From: Chionoecetes opilio
Lineage: Eukaryota; Arthropoda; Malacostraca; Decapoda; Majidae
Reading direction: 5' to 3'
DNA length: 64,000 nt
Assembly (NCBI GenBank): GCA_016584305.1
Contig: JACEEZ010000475.1
Coordinates: 386,001-450,000, forward strand
Position numbers and translations under genes: made by a program. A model generated the notes under the pieces. The model had not been told where the DNA came from and did no database searches. It worked only from the letters and a program-made list of their open reading frames with translations. Shown here in pieces: positions 38,494-49,849 of this stretch. How positions within the stretch are numbered: the stretch's first letter is position 1; each line of letters begins with the position of its first letter.

Positions 38494-39077
38494 ATGAGTG
38501 AGTTAGAGCGAATGAGGAAGAGTATACCTTTCAATGGTCTTACCAGAATTACTGGAACTTGAAGTTAAGGTGAAACACAACGATGCGGGGGCTTGAGCTG
38601 TAATGCTACTACGCAACTACTGCCTGCAGCGGCGCGGTCTCACCGTCTCACGTCAGACATCAGCACTCGAGTGCAAGTACACTCTCAATGAAAGTCAGTA
38701 TTATGACGTTAAAGTTTATAATATATAAATAGTACTCTTGTCAAAAAGTATCCCTTCGATACTTTTGTATCCATTGCGAGGAGCTCTAACATTGTACTGC
38801 ATATATGGAGCATTTCCCAGCACCCCCTAAAATTGATTCCAGCACCCCAGGTTAAGAAACACTGCATTAGATAGTCGCATGTCATGATCGTCGATGAGAG
38901 AGAGAGATGAGATTACAGCATCCAGGGAAGCTCAGCATTCTCCTTGGAAGTAAGTGACGGTCCCTTCACGGGCATAGCAACTCGGGGGTCAGTTCGAGAG
39001 AAAGGCGAGAGGTCAAACGAGTGTGTTCTTTAGTGTGTGTGGGAAGGATAAACGATGCTATGTCGACAAGACCTTGC

Positions 39078-39126
39078 ATCGATCGATCGATCGATCGATC
39101 GATCGAGAGAGAGAGAGAGAGAGAGA
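39078..39126. repeat. (CGAT)n next to (AG)n
   Basis: Seven CGAT units, each self-complementary as ATCGAT, followed directly by a short AG tract. Confidence 0.9.
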
Positions 39127-39732
39127 ACAAAAGAAACATTTTTGACTTTTTTTCTCCAAATTTCGTAAATCTTAGCTGTACCTGATGCGCATTCATCTTG
39201 GCAGAAAGCTAAGAAGCTCTTATGACAAACATATTAAAAGAGGAAAAAAGATGAGACGATAAATGTGTGACGTAAAATCGAATGAATGACGGAAAAAGTT
39301 TTTCTTTTTTTGCCAGTTTTTGAGACAGTCAGTTCATCAGAGGAGTTGTTAGTCTCATCATGAAAACATCAACTCATCATTAGGGGTTACCAGACCTATG
39401 AACAAACACTTTGCTGAACTCTTCGCCTCTGATGTAACCTTAACCCTTCGAACCTGCGATGCACAAGAATCATGATGGCGACACTGTTTTCACCCGCTTC
39501 GCGTTGCCTCAAATCTGCATCAATGACCCTGTATATTGTATAAGGGACTCAGGGTGGCGGTGGTGCGCTGAAGTGATGGAAAGCGTGCCTTCTGTCGCCT
39601 TTATGCAGTGGAGTTTGTTTTGTTTTGTTTTGTTTGAAGAATTTCGTCAGTTATCGACGCAGCTGAGATGGATCTCCACTGTAACCAGACAGCTCTCTCT
39701 CAGACTACACCTAGAGAGTTGTCTGCTAGTGC
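39127..39732. other. Non-coding, no feature recognised
   Basis: No element ends or exons recognised apart from a short TTTTG run near 39617. Confidence 0.35.
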
Positions 39733-39929
39733 TTATAGTGTTGGCCGAAGCCAGCAACCCGGGAGACGGGTTACAAACCCCCGGCTAACACCCGGTACCC
39801 ATTCACTGCTGGGTGGACAGGGGCTCGGGTTTTAAGGAAACAGCCCAACTATTTCCGCTCCGCCCGGGGATCGAACCCGGGACTTCTCGGTTGTGAACCG
39901 AGCGTGCTTCCCCTACACTACGGAGTACC
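39733..39929 (-). mobile_element. tRNA-derived SINE, minus-strand copy
   Basis: Read on the minus strand, it opens with GGTACTCCGTAGTGTAGGGG, an anticodon-like loop TTCACAA (reading CAC, as in tRNA-Val) and box B GGGTTCGATCCCCGG. A tail of about 110 bp follows, containing CCGGGGGTTTGTAACCCG and ending near GGCCAACACTA. The same head and tail occur in the plus copy at 44300. Confidence 0.82.
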
Positions 39930-40299
39930 TATAGTATATAGGATCACCTATACCGGAGTCTATAGGATCAGTATCAGTGGTGGGATTCTGGCCCCACAGC
40001 CAGGGTTAAACACTAACAAACCTCTGTTGACACGATTATGATCAGGTTTAGACTAACTTTCAGCAACAGTTGTCCCGCAAGCATCTTACACAACGTCACG
40101 TTCTTATTCTACTCATGGGAAGCAGAAAAGTCATTACTTCTTGCGTTCACGAGCAAGTTTATCCTGGTTTCCTCGATCTCGCAAAAGTCAGTCTTGCAGT
40201 TTGTATTTTCAAATAGGTAAAGGTAAAGATGGGGCATACGTTATGCTGCGCATGGCCTCGGTGCTCATCTCCGTCGCATTAGCCTTTGAGCCTGTGGTG

Positions 40300-40515
40300 A
40301 GTGACAACCCGTTACCCCGGGGCACAGGGCTAGTGTGACATCCGGGTTACCACAGTTACCTTCCCCGGGTTTCCCCAGTTACCCATTTATCAACCCCGAA
40401 AGGGGTGATGAACAGCTGTTTGGGCTGGCTGCCGACTTGCCCTGGCCCGAATTCGAACCAGGGCCCGCGAAATCGTAGCTATAGGCGCGCTAGCCACTAC
40501 ACCTCGGAGGCGACA
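40300..40515 (-). mobile_element. tRNA-derived SINE of a second family
   Basis: The minus strand reads CTCCGAGGTGTAGTGGCTAG (box A), then CCCTGGTTCGAATTCGGGCC (box B), then a tail with CGGGGAAGGTAACTGTGG. The head differs from the 39.7 and 44.3 kb copies, so it is a separate family. Box A and box B are well preserved, but the acceptor ends do not pair. Confidence 0.75.
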
Positions 40516-41238
40516 TTGTCGCCTCGGTGAAGAAGGCGAGGTTTTTCACATAACGATTGCTTATTGTCCTTTCTGTTGTACGGTGACAGTTTAGTCAAAA
40601 CCATCATTCGTAAACAACACATGAATCGTGTATTTGTACTGATAGTAAAAAGTTAAATAACCTCACTCTACCTGACAGAATTATCGTGATGTCGATTTTT
40701 CGTTCAGTTTTTATCGACAACCTTATTATGTTATTATTTATGTTCTGTCCTCTGCCTCAAGTATAATGGTCGATTCATTAATACGCCGTAGCCTACTGAC
40801 ACACACTGTATAACAGTTTGATACAAAGGTGCATCCTACTGGTCGTTCCTCCACTTACCCTGTCATCTCCTCTCCCAGCCAGGGGCGTCCCGGTGGGCGT
40901 CAGCGTGGCAAGTCATTCACCTACTTTCTACACGTGAAAGCCAAAGCAGGTTTTGGTGGCGTTTAGGCCAAGCACACCAGCTCCAGCGGGGAGACGCGCT
41001 ATCTGGCACTCGCCATTCAGATCAGGTGATGCGACACACCCTCGCTGGCAACACTTGTGCCAAGGAGGGAGTGTATCAGTTGGTTTAGACTCTAGAGGGA
41101 TACGATACACTGATGGACGATTCTTAAAAATAATTGGAATATCAGAATGCGTGCGGATAGACTGAGAATGCAGGAAACAATGATGTAATCATTTTACACA
41201 ATCATTCGACTTTAATATTTCTTTTGTTTCGTTTGCAG
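40516..41238. other. 5' flank or intron before the cysteine-rich gene
   Basis: No coding exon recognised. The segment ends in a fine acceptor (TTTTGTTTCGTTTGCAG, 41222-41238). Confidence 0.4.
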
Positions 41239-41819
41239 GACTAATGGATCGCCGTGGTTTCAGTATGTGGAGCAGAAGCAATGAGCAAGATCAGAGTGGG
41301 GGAAGCGGGCGAGCCTCTCCAAGTGACGCCTTCTACGGGGGCGCGGCACCGCAGGACCACCGGGACGCTGACCGAGCCTATTACGGCACAAACAACAACG
41401 ACTACAGCAAGTACGCCGCAGGCAGCAGCGACTACCTGCCGCAGGCCCCAACTTACGATGCTTTTAACGGTGGGTGTGCCGGGGGTTATTACGACAACCC
41501 CGCCAGCCCTGAGTACTGCGACAACAAACATGACGGGCACAGCAACGACTGCCACCACTCAGGCTACGGCAATCAGGGACACACGGAATGCTCAGGACCA
41601 CCCGGTGACTGTAATGCCGGGAACTCAGACTGTTGCCAAGACCAGGCGTGTCAGGGCCTATGCGCGTGTGACCAGTCACGGTGTAGTGAATGCAGTGAAT
41701 GTCGGAGGCAGCAGTGCCAGTGCCAGGCCTCCAGGGTGGAAGTGACGGCCAAGGTGCTCTTTGGGTCCGTTAGTGCCATATCTAACTTGAAGCAAAAGAA
41801 AAGCTCCAAAAAGAAGTGA
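41239..41819 (+). CDS. Cysteine-rich protein of unknown function, 191 aa, single coding exon
   Basis: The exon begins after a strong acceptor at 41238, the ATG lies 5 bp in (41244), and the frame runs to TGA at 41817-41819. I do not recognise a family. Residues 1-75 are hydrophilic and rich in Ser, Asp, Gly and Tyr (RAYYGTNNNDYSKYAAG). Residues 78-160 hold all 15 cysteines, most densely at 130-160 (SDCCQDQACQGLCACDQSRC, then CSECRRQQCQC). Residues 162-180 are hydrophobic-leaning and the end is basic (KQKKSSKKK). There is no signal peptide or membrane span. The Cys pairs and His residues would suit metal binding, which is inference. The frame is unbroken in GC-richer DNA than its surroundings. 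A 5' UTR exon must lie upstream. Alternatives are a recent pseudogene or a chance ORF. Confidence 0.6.
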
Positions 41820-42270
41820 GGCGGCAGTAGGACAAGGCCGTCTCCCACCCCAGCAGCGCGCCCCTTCCCCTTACCTGTCTGTGATATTCCCGCCGAGTCA
41901 CCTGTGTCCATACATCATAAGACAACCTCTCGGGAAATATAATGAACGCACTACGGCAGCTCGTAGTGACCTGTGAAAGTTTCACAAACACACAATATAG
42001 TACATAATATTCATTAAAAAGTACTGCAGGTCCGGTACCTGACAATTCCGATATAACTTTACGGATTTAACTCTTTTTCGTCAGCGCTCCCCGTGATATT
42101 TCTCACTATTGTGCAGGAATTGTAGTTCCTTTTTTGCCTACTAACATATCTGATGCGATTTCATAAATACAAGGAGTCTTGAGTGCCATGCAGAGAACAG
42201 TACCACGAACAACCTTGAATCACTGAAGTCCGAGGTGTGTACAAGTACAACTACGGCAAACAAGGCGCGT
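41820..42270. other. 3' flank of the cysteine-rich gene
   Basis: Likely 3' UTR then intergenic DNA; no canonical AATAAA seen nearby. Confidence 0.35.

Positions 42271-42320
<50 letters not shown>
42271..42320. repeat. (AC)n microsatellite
   Basis: Fifty bases of AC. Confidence 0.95.
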
Positions 42321-43877
42321 CACACAGATATTAGAGAGTAAAACCAGGGAGAGCACTTAATGAGGGAAACTCGGCCCAACAAAGGCATCGGCCCGTCACT
42401 CCCTCTTGGTCCTCGCGTTGCTCCCACGCATCACATAATGACAGGAAGTCACTGTGTACTTTCTCTGCTCGTGAATGACGTCACAACAACAAACAAACCA
42501 CGTGAAATATATATTCAAGAAGTGAAAACAACCTTTCCCCCGTGTGTTTACAGACTTCCCTTCATGTACCGGACACAACACTCGCGACCCGCACACACAC
42601 TCTTCAGGAAGCCGGGCCTCGGGGTGTCCCGTCAGTGGAGGGCCGGCAGAGTGGTCCTCGCCCACGGGGGGGAGGGATCAATGGTGGGAATACCAAAGGG
42701 CCACCGATCCCCCCGGCCCCACGGCCAGGGGCTAACCTATGCATAAAAGGGGTCACAAAAAAACCCCGAGGCCCCGGGATTTTAAAATGAACGTCAGAAG
42801 GTATCAATAACCAAACCCCGCACAATGACGCAGTGGTACATTGTTGGCGCCACACGCGCAGCAGGGATAATGTTATAACATGGCAGCCGTCGACACTTGT
42901 TGCAGACTAACTACATACTTACTATAGGGATTATAATTTTATGCTTTATAATATTATGTATAATTTTATCATCGATGGCAAGATATAGATACAAAGCAGA
43001 TAAGTTAAGGTTAGGGAAACATGAGTTACCACGACGCACGGAAGGGTGCTGGGATACTGTGATCATTTAAAAGAGTACATGATAATGATAAAAGACAAAC
43101 ACATCTGTGTGTATTGCCAGTGTGCGGCTAACTGTTTGAGTGGCGGTGGCTGGTGAGGCGAGGGTTCGGAAGGGATAAAGGTAGCCATCACAATGGCTGC
43201 TCTCAATCTCCTCCCTCACTTCATTACATGACATGTCGAAGACGACTACATCGCCGCCTCGGGACCCACACAACACCCGCACGGCGCCGCGGGCGTGGCG
43301 GGACTCACCGCTCGCTCACTCACCTGGTCATGTATCGTTTCCTCTTTCAACTAATCCCCACATATACTAACCTTGCTTCAAACTGGTTAGCGTGTAAGTA
43401 AGTTCAACACCTCAGGTTAAAATATGCCTTTAAGAAACTTTATTTCCTTTTCTCAAAATTGCTAAAAAAAAAAGTGGTTTGGCTCTCCTTCCCAGCGTTG
43501 TGTTTGGGCGGATGGCCAGACGACTCCTGTAACGCGTCTTGCCTTCCACCATCTGATGCTGAAAGATGTCGGAATGAAATCACTTTCTTGAATTCTTGAA
43601 TTTCGCATTTTAGTTTAATGTTCCTGTTATTTCTCAGCGTATAGATTTATGCCATGCTGTGTCAGATACAACTATTTTATGTTTTGTATGTTTTGCGTAG
43701 CATTAAGATTAGCACTGCCGTAGGTTGAATGTATATTAGAAGTTCAGCGCCTTACCTCGCTCTTCTGTTCTGCATTCAACACATTACATTTTTGGATTGG
43801 AAAAACCTTGTCTACTGACAATACTTAATTTCTCACTAATGATCATGCTCTGACTGGAAAAGTTACTATATAGATAG

Positions 43878-43879
<2 letters not shown>
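42321..43879. other. Non-coding stretch, no gene assigned
   Basis: GC-rich patches at 42.5-42.8 and 43.1-43.3 kb give short ORFs on both strands. The minus-strand one at 43067-43282 has a WD-repeat-like word (LCGSRGGDVVVFDM) but no supporting neighbours, so it is not called. Confidence 0.35.

Positions 43880-43970
<91 letters not shown>
43880..43970. repeat. (TC)n microsatellite
   Basis: TC tract of about 90 bp with one interruption. Confidence 0.96.
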
Positions 43971-43973
<3 letters not shown>

Positions 43974-44299
43974 AGCAAGGTTTTCGTGGCCAATACTACG
44001 TCGTCACTTTCCGATGCAAGTTCATGATAACCTAAGATCGATGTCCCGCCGAGCTAGTGGTGAGGACAGCAAATGTGTCACCCAATCAGTCGAGTCATCC
44101 AGGTACAAACGGAGTATCCTCTGATGTAGCATAATAAATAAAAATAAAACGTATTCATCATCAGATTGTTTTATTTACACTTTTTACCGTTGCCATATGT
44201 ACCCATCCATATACAAGATATTATGTCCACAATTAATTAGGTTTCCGTACAACACACACACACACATACACACACACACACACACACACCGTACTCCTG

Positions 44300-44505
44300 G
44301 TACTCCGTAGTGTAGTGGTAGCACGCTCGGTTCACAGCCGGGAAGTCCCAGGTTCGATCCCCGGCCGGAGCGGAGAATAGATGGGCTGTTTTACATAAAA
44401 AACCGAGGCCCTGTCCACCCAGCAGTGAATGGGTACCGTGTGTTAGCCGGGGGTTTGTGACCCGCTTCCCGGGGTGATGGTTTCGGCCAACACTAAGGAC
44501 TAAGG
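44300..44505 (+). mobile_element. tRNA-derived SINE, plus-strand copy
   Basis: The head is TACTCCGTAGTGTAGTGGTA, an anticodon-like loop TTCACAG (CAC, tRNA-Val-like) and box B AGGTTCGATCCCCGG. The tail contains CACCCAGCAGTGAATGGGTA and GTTAGCCGGGGGTTTGTGAC. It matches the minus copy at 39733-39929. The 5 acceptor bases CTCCG pair with CGGAG, but the rest of the acceptor does not. Confidence 0.85.
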
Positions 44506-44576
44506 ATGAATGATAAAATGTAGCAATGGAGACGGGGCCATACGAGTGTAAAATACAACTAAATGAATACACACAA

Positions 44577-44579
<3 letters not shown>

Positions 44580-44653
<74 letters not shown>
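44580..44653. repeat. (TC)n microsatellite
   Basis: Perfect TC tract of about 74 bp. Confidence 0.96.
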
Positions 44654-44657
<4 letters not shown>

Positions 44658-45208
44658 CAGGAAGACTTGTACATCCACATAAATAATTGGAACCTTAGAT
44701 GCCTCTTCCTGGAAGTGTGTGTGTGTGTGTGTGTGTGGTGTGTGACTCACCTACTGTTTTGAACATTCGCGCTAGACTCACAATCGCCAGCTTTAACCCT
44801 CCGAAATGAGCTCCTCCTGTGGGCTCAGAGACCGAGCGATCTCTTGATTAAAACTGGGACCTCAAAACACCAAAACACCCACAGTATTTCCAGGGAAAGA
44901 TTTCGAGGCCGGCTCGAACCTATGCGCGGCAAGTGTGTGTGTATGTATGTTCGCTCACCCATGGTCCTGCCCACGCAAGCTGGACTCGCGATCGCCAACT
45001 ATTACCCTTCCAAAACGAGCTTGGAACCCACAGAATCCGATCTTTGGATAATGTTGGGACTTAACACACCACACATATCCCATCCCCTTGCTCAAGGGGA
45101 ACAGTAACAACATGTGCTGTCAGGGCTGAGTCTACCCCGAGCTGGGCTTGAAGCCTTGAACCACCGACTTGCTGAACACGAAGCGGTGACGCTTCCAACC
45201 TGACCACT

Positions 45209-45210
45209 AT

Positions 45211-45302
<92 letters not shown>
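45209..45302. repeat. (GT)n microsatellite
   Basis: About 94 bp of GT. A weak tRNA-like segment lies just left (45140-45205, minus strand) and may be another SINE relic. Confidence 0.95.
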
Positions 45303-45305
<3 letters not shown>

Positions 45306-45484
45306 AGCTAACCACAATTGCACGAACACAGAGCTGAGATAATGTTCTGTACGTGTTGGATATTTCTTTAGACCCTCTGCGGGGCCCTGGAGGACGGACA
45401 CCTGGGACATTATTGTGAGGTGGTGCGTGGCGGCAGGACATCGGCGAGGGCACATAAATACCTCCAGCTGCAGACATTTTGTAT

Positions 45485-45690
45485 TTTGATGATAATAATA
45501 ACAATAATAACAAAATTATGTTAACAATAATAATAATAATAATAATAATAATGATCATGAAAATAACAATGATAATAGTAATAGTTATAGTAATTATAAT
45601 AATAATAATAATTAAAAAAAAGATGAAAATAATAATAATGATAATGATGATAATGACAATAACAATATTAACAACAAAAATATGAAAACC
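45485..45690. repeat. AAT-rich low-complexity tract
   Basis: Degenerate AAT/ATA trinucleotide repeat with GAT and ACA interruptions. The poly-Ile and poly-Asn frames are artefacts. Confidence 0.9.
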
Positions 45691-46115
45691 AAGTTACGAG
45701 CAATTATTTACTTCACAAGACTTTTTTATTCAATCTGTAAAATACCCGTAACTACTAATTAATTTTCTCTATAAATCAGTTTCTACCTTAATGTAATCGT
45801 CCAGACCAATTTTTTCTTTGCATAGGTATTTTGAATGTTAATTCTAAAAACCTAATCGACAAATAAATGTATTTCCTCGCCTTATTTCCGTAAAAATACG
45901 ACTTTTGTAAAAAGCGCGGAAAAAACCAGCCCCGTTCCAGCCGCGGCGCGAATATTGATCATGACATCACAAGAGGTGTTCATCGAACAGCTCTTAGCCG
46001 AATGTAAACAACAAACGTCTGCATTTGTGACAAAGTGTCGTGTCGACCAGAATCGGTCGACAATATATATTTATATCTAATCGCTTATAATTATAAGCGA
46101 TTACAGTTCGGGGTC

Positions 46116-46116
<1 letters not shown>
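45691..46116. other. Non-coding, AT-rich
   Basis: No exon or element end recognised. A perfect inverted repeat TAATCGCTTATAATTATAAGCGATTA sits at about 46078-46103. Confidence 0.4.
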
Positions 46117-46151
<35 letters not shown>

Positions 46152-46175
46152 AGAGAGAAGAGAGAGAGAGGAGAG

Positions 46176-46217
<42 letters not shown>

Positions 46218-46290
46218 GAGAGATAGAAGAGAGAGAGGTGAGAGAGAAGAGAGAGAGAGAAGCAGAGAGATGAGAAGAGAGAGAGAGAGA
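46117..46290. repeat. (AG)n microsatellite, interrupted
   Basis: AG tract with many GGAG, AAG and GATAG interruptions, so older than the cleaner tracts in the window. Confidence 0.94.
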
Positions 46291-46573
46291 TAGAAAACAG
46301 ATCCCATGAGACCTATTGACTATAACAGGTATTGTGAATTAATACTATACTATCAAAATACATGTAAAGAAAAGGGGGAAAAGGATACATGCCTGAAAGG
46401 ATAGGAAATCGAATTTTCATATGAAAATAGAGGAATGAAGTTGGAAAACTCAAAGACCATCACACTAACAATCCGGGGACTATATAGTATATTCCGGCGT
46501 ATCAAAACCTTTACTTTGCAGTATCGCCAGTCAATTTTTATAGTATTTAATTGTGATGCTAAAAACCTAATAG

Positions 46574-46905
46574 CTAGAAAATGTTCACGTTTACCTTGCA
46601 TTGATTTTTTTTTCGGAAATATGTGATGAAACGCTGACCATTCAGTTTTAAACTTTTGTTTCTTGTTGTCACTTGAGAAGAAAGCTCGAATAGGTTCTCT
46701 TGATTAATGATATAAAATCCTTTAAGGATCTTACAAGTCTCTACCAAGTCCCCACGGATTCTACGATATTTTAATGAAAAACTATAAAGTTTTCGCAACC
46801 ACTCATCATAAGATGAATTTCTCAGAGACGAAATCAGTCTGGTCGCTCTTTTTTTAACTGATTCTAATTTGGCTTCATCTGGGTGGATGGATGGATGTTC
46901 CATGG
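46574..46905 (-). pseudogene. LINE reverse transcriptase C-terminal fragment, second family
   Basis: The minus strand encodes LESVKKRATRLISSLRN, YDEWLRKLYSFSLKYRRIRG and DLVETCKILKGF. This is the C-terminal region that follows the polymerase domain in CR1/jockey-type LINEs. It is distinct in sequence from the family in TAF1B introns and matches the fragments at 55-56 kb. Confidence 0.75.
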
Positions 46906-46980
46906 ATGATGGAAACCTTCAAGAATCTGCAATTTTTTGCTGTAGTGTATGAGTGTATTCTTATAACTATTAACCATGTA

Positions 46981-47017
<37 letters not shown>

Positions 47018-47444
47018 GAGTGTTACAACTATTATATTGTTTCGAGTCTTGTTTCGGGGCCCCGAAGCCAACCTGTCGAGTTAACTAGTCAGCTATGAGT
47101 GGGGCAGTGAGAATAAAACGGGCAAAGGTTACGGTTGTCTTCCTCGGCCTGAGTTACCACCACATTCGCCTTACTCCATCACCAATACCCATCCACATCC
47201 TCACCACCAACGCCCACCCCCGTTTCCCTACCTTCATCTCATTGCGATGGCTCCCCAGTCTAATCTGCCCTCGTCCAACGCACAAACCTTTTCCACGAAT
47301 TTCTCGTGGCCGTATTGGTCGGAAAAGTGCGCTAAGTTCTCTGGAAAGACACAGCTTTCTTGCTACACCCGTAAAGGATGTAAGTATATACCATATCGCA
47401 AAAAAAAAGATCAGAAACACCCAAAATTCTTCAAGTACTTTGTT
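46906..47444. other. Non-coding with a short (GT)n run
   Basis: A 30-bp GT tract lies at 46984-47013. The plus ORF at 47095-47514 has a Pro/His-rich composition without any domain and runs into a dispersed repeat, so it is not called as a gene. Confidence 0.35.
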
Positions 47445-47682
47445 ACCTCCGCCAACGAAGTTGGAGGAGTTATGTTTTCACCCCAATCTGTCTGTCTGTC
47501 TGTCTGTTTGTTAGTGTACAGGATTTCTCGAAAAGTTACCTATAGATTTGGACCAAACTCAGTATACCAAGTCTATTATGTATAAGGAAGAACTGATTTA
47601 ATTTTGGATGAAATCTATTGACAACTGTTGCCATGGCAACCAATTGATAAAATATTCGGCCGGAGGTATGCGCTCATACTGA

Positions 47683-47743
<61 letters not shown>

Positions 47744-47820
47744 CACAACTGTTGCCATAGCACCCAATTGATGAAATATTCGGGCGGAGGTATGCGCTCT
47801 ACTGAGTGCCCCCCCCCCCC
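47445..47820. repeat. Dispersed repeat with internal duplication and (AT)n
   Basis: Starts CCTCCGCCAACGAAGTTGGA, a small hairpin, then a CTGT run. Then the segment ACAACTGTTGCCATGGCAAC followed by AAATATTCGG appears twice (about 47622-47685 and 47744-47805), around a 55-bp AT tract. It ends in a C run. Confidence 0.6.
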
Positions 47821-48131
47821 CCCCCCCAGTTTATTGTCTGTATTTACACGCTTCAGGATTGCCTAGGGAGCGGGGAGTGCCTTATGTGACGTCATCGAGC
47901 CAGGGTGCGTCGTCTGCTAGTTGTCAGGAGCGTTTTGGAAGCCCGGGGAATTTACAGATTTTGATTGCGGATTATTTATAATCGGCTGACTGGTTGCAAT
48001 ATGTGACAACATATTGTTGATATAGTCGATAATGGCTATATTTTGACTACATCAAATTAGAATGATGAAATGGTCTGAACGATTACTTTAAAAAAATGCT
48101 TGAACATCAAAATCTATTATCATCTTCCATT

Positions 48132-48722
48132 AGAGAAGGAGATGGTAAGTACCTCACAGAAGCAGGAGAGAAGGAGATGGTAAGTACCTCACAGAAGCAG
48201 GAGAGAAGGAGATGGTAAGTACCTCACAGAAGCAGGAGAGAAGGAGATGGTAAGTACCTCACAGAAGCAGGAGAGGAGATGGTAAGTACCTCACAGAAGC
48301 AGGAGAGAAGGAGATGGTAAGTACCTCACAGAAGCAGGAGAGAAGGAGATGGTAAGTACCTCACAGAAGCAGGAGAGAAGGAGATGGTAAGTACCTCACA
48401 GAAGCAGGAGAGAAGGAGATGGTAAGTACCTCACAGAAGCAGGAGAGAAGGAGATGGTAAGTACCTCACAGAAGCAGGAGAGAAGGAGATGGTAAGTACC
48501 TCACAGAAGCAGGAGAGAAGGAGATGGTAAGTACCTCACAGAAGCAGGAGAGAAGGAGATGGTAAGTACCTCACAGAAGCAGGAGAGAAGGAGATGGTAA
48601 GTACCTCACAGAAGCAGGAGAGAAGGAGATGGTAAGTACCTCACAGAAGCAGCAGAGAAGGAGATGGTAAGTACCTCACAGAAGCAGGAGAGAAGGAGAT
48701 GGTAAGTACCTGACAGAAGCAG
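48132..48722. repeat. 35-bp minisatellite with a splice-donor motif in each unit, about 17 copies
   Basis: The unit is AGAGAAGGAGATGGTAAGTA followed by CCTCACAGAAGCAGG, exactly 35 bp in nearly all copies. One unit (near 48271) lacks 3 bp, one has GCAGCAG, and the last has CTGACAG. Identity is nearly perfect, so the array is recent or homogenised. Every unit contains GATGGTAAGTA (donor consensus) and CCTCACAG (weak acceptor). Confidence 0.95.
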
Positions 48723-48986
48723 TAGTGACGGCAGGTGTTATACAGGTGGCGGAGCGTCAGGTAAAGTGATAAACATATGACAGTGGAAGAGGCAAGCAAA
48801 TTCTATTAGGCAGGTTTCTCCCTTGAATGAGGCACACCCAGCAGTGGGCGTGAGGGCGAGGGGGGCGTGCTGCGGGGGAGTGAGGGGCGGGGTGGAGCCA
48901 TCTCCTTGTGGGTCAAGCGGCCACCATGCGCCCCGCCGCCCCTTCCCCTCCACCCGATGCACTGCAAGGCAGGACCCCCACCCACA

Positions 48987-48992
48987 CACCCA

Positions 48993-49038
<46 letters not shown>
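48987..49038. repeat. (CA)n microsatellite
   Basis: CA tract of about 50 bp with early interruptions. Confidence 0.93.

Positions 49039-49849
<811 letters not shown>

Noticed and set aside
43067..43282. Minus-strand ORF with a WD40-like word (LCGSRGGDVVVFDM)
   Set aside because: One weak motif of 14 residues, no neighbouring blades, and the ORF ends in low-complexity non-coding-like sequence. It could be an isolated exon but nothing else supports it.
47095..47585. Overlapping plus ORFs of 139 and 112 codons
   Set aside because: Composition is Pro/His/Ser-rich without a domain, and both run into a dispersed repeat with CTGT runs.
48132..48722. CRISPR-like array
   Set aside because: The units are contiguous 35-mers with no unique spacers, in an animal nuclear context, so it is a minisatellite.
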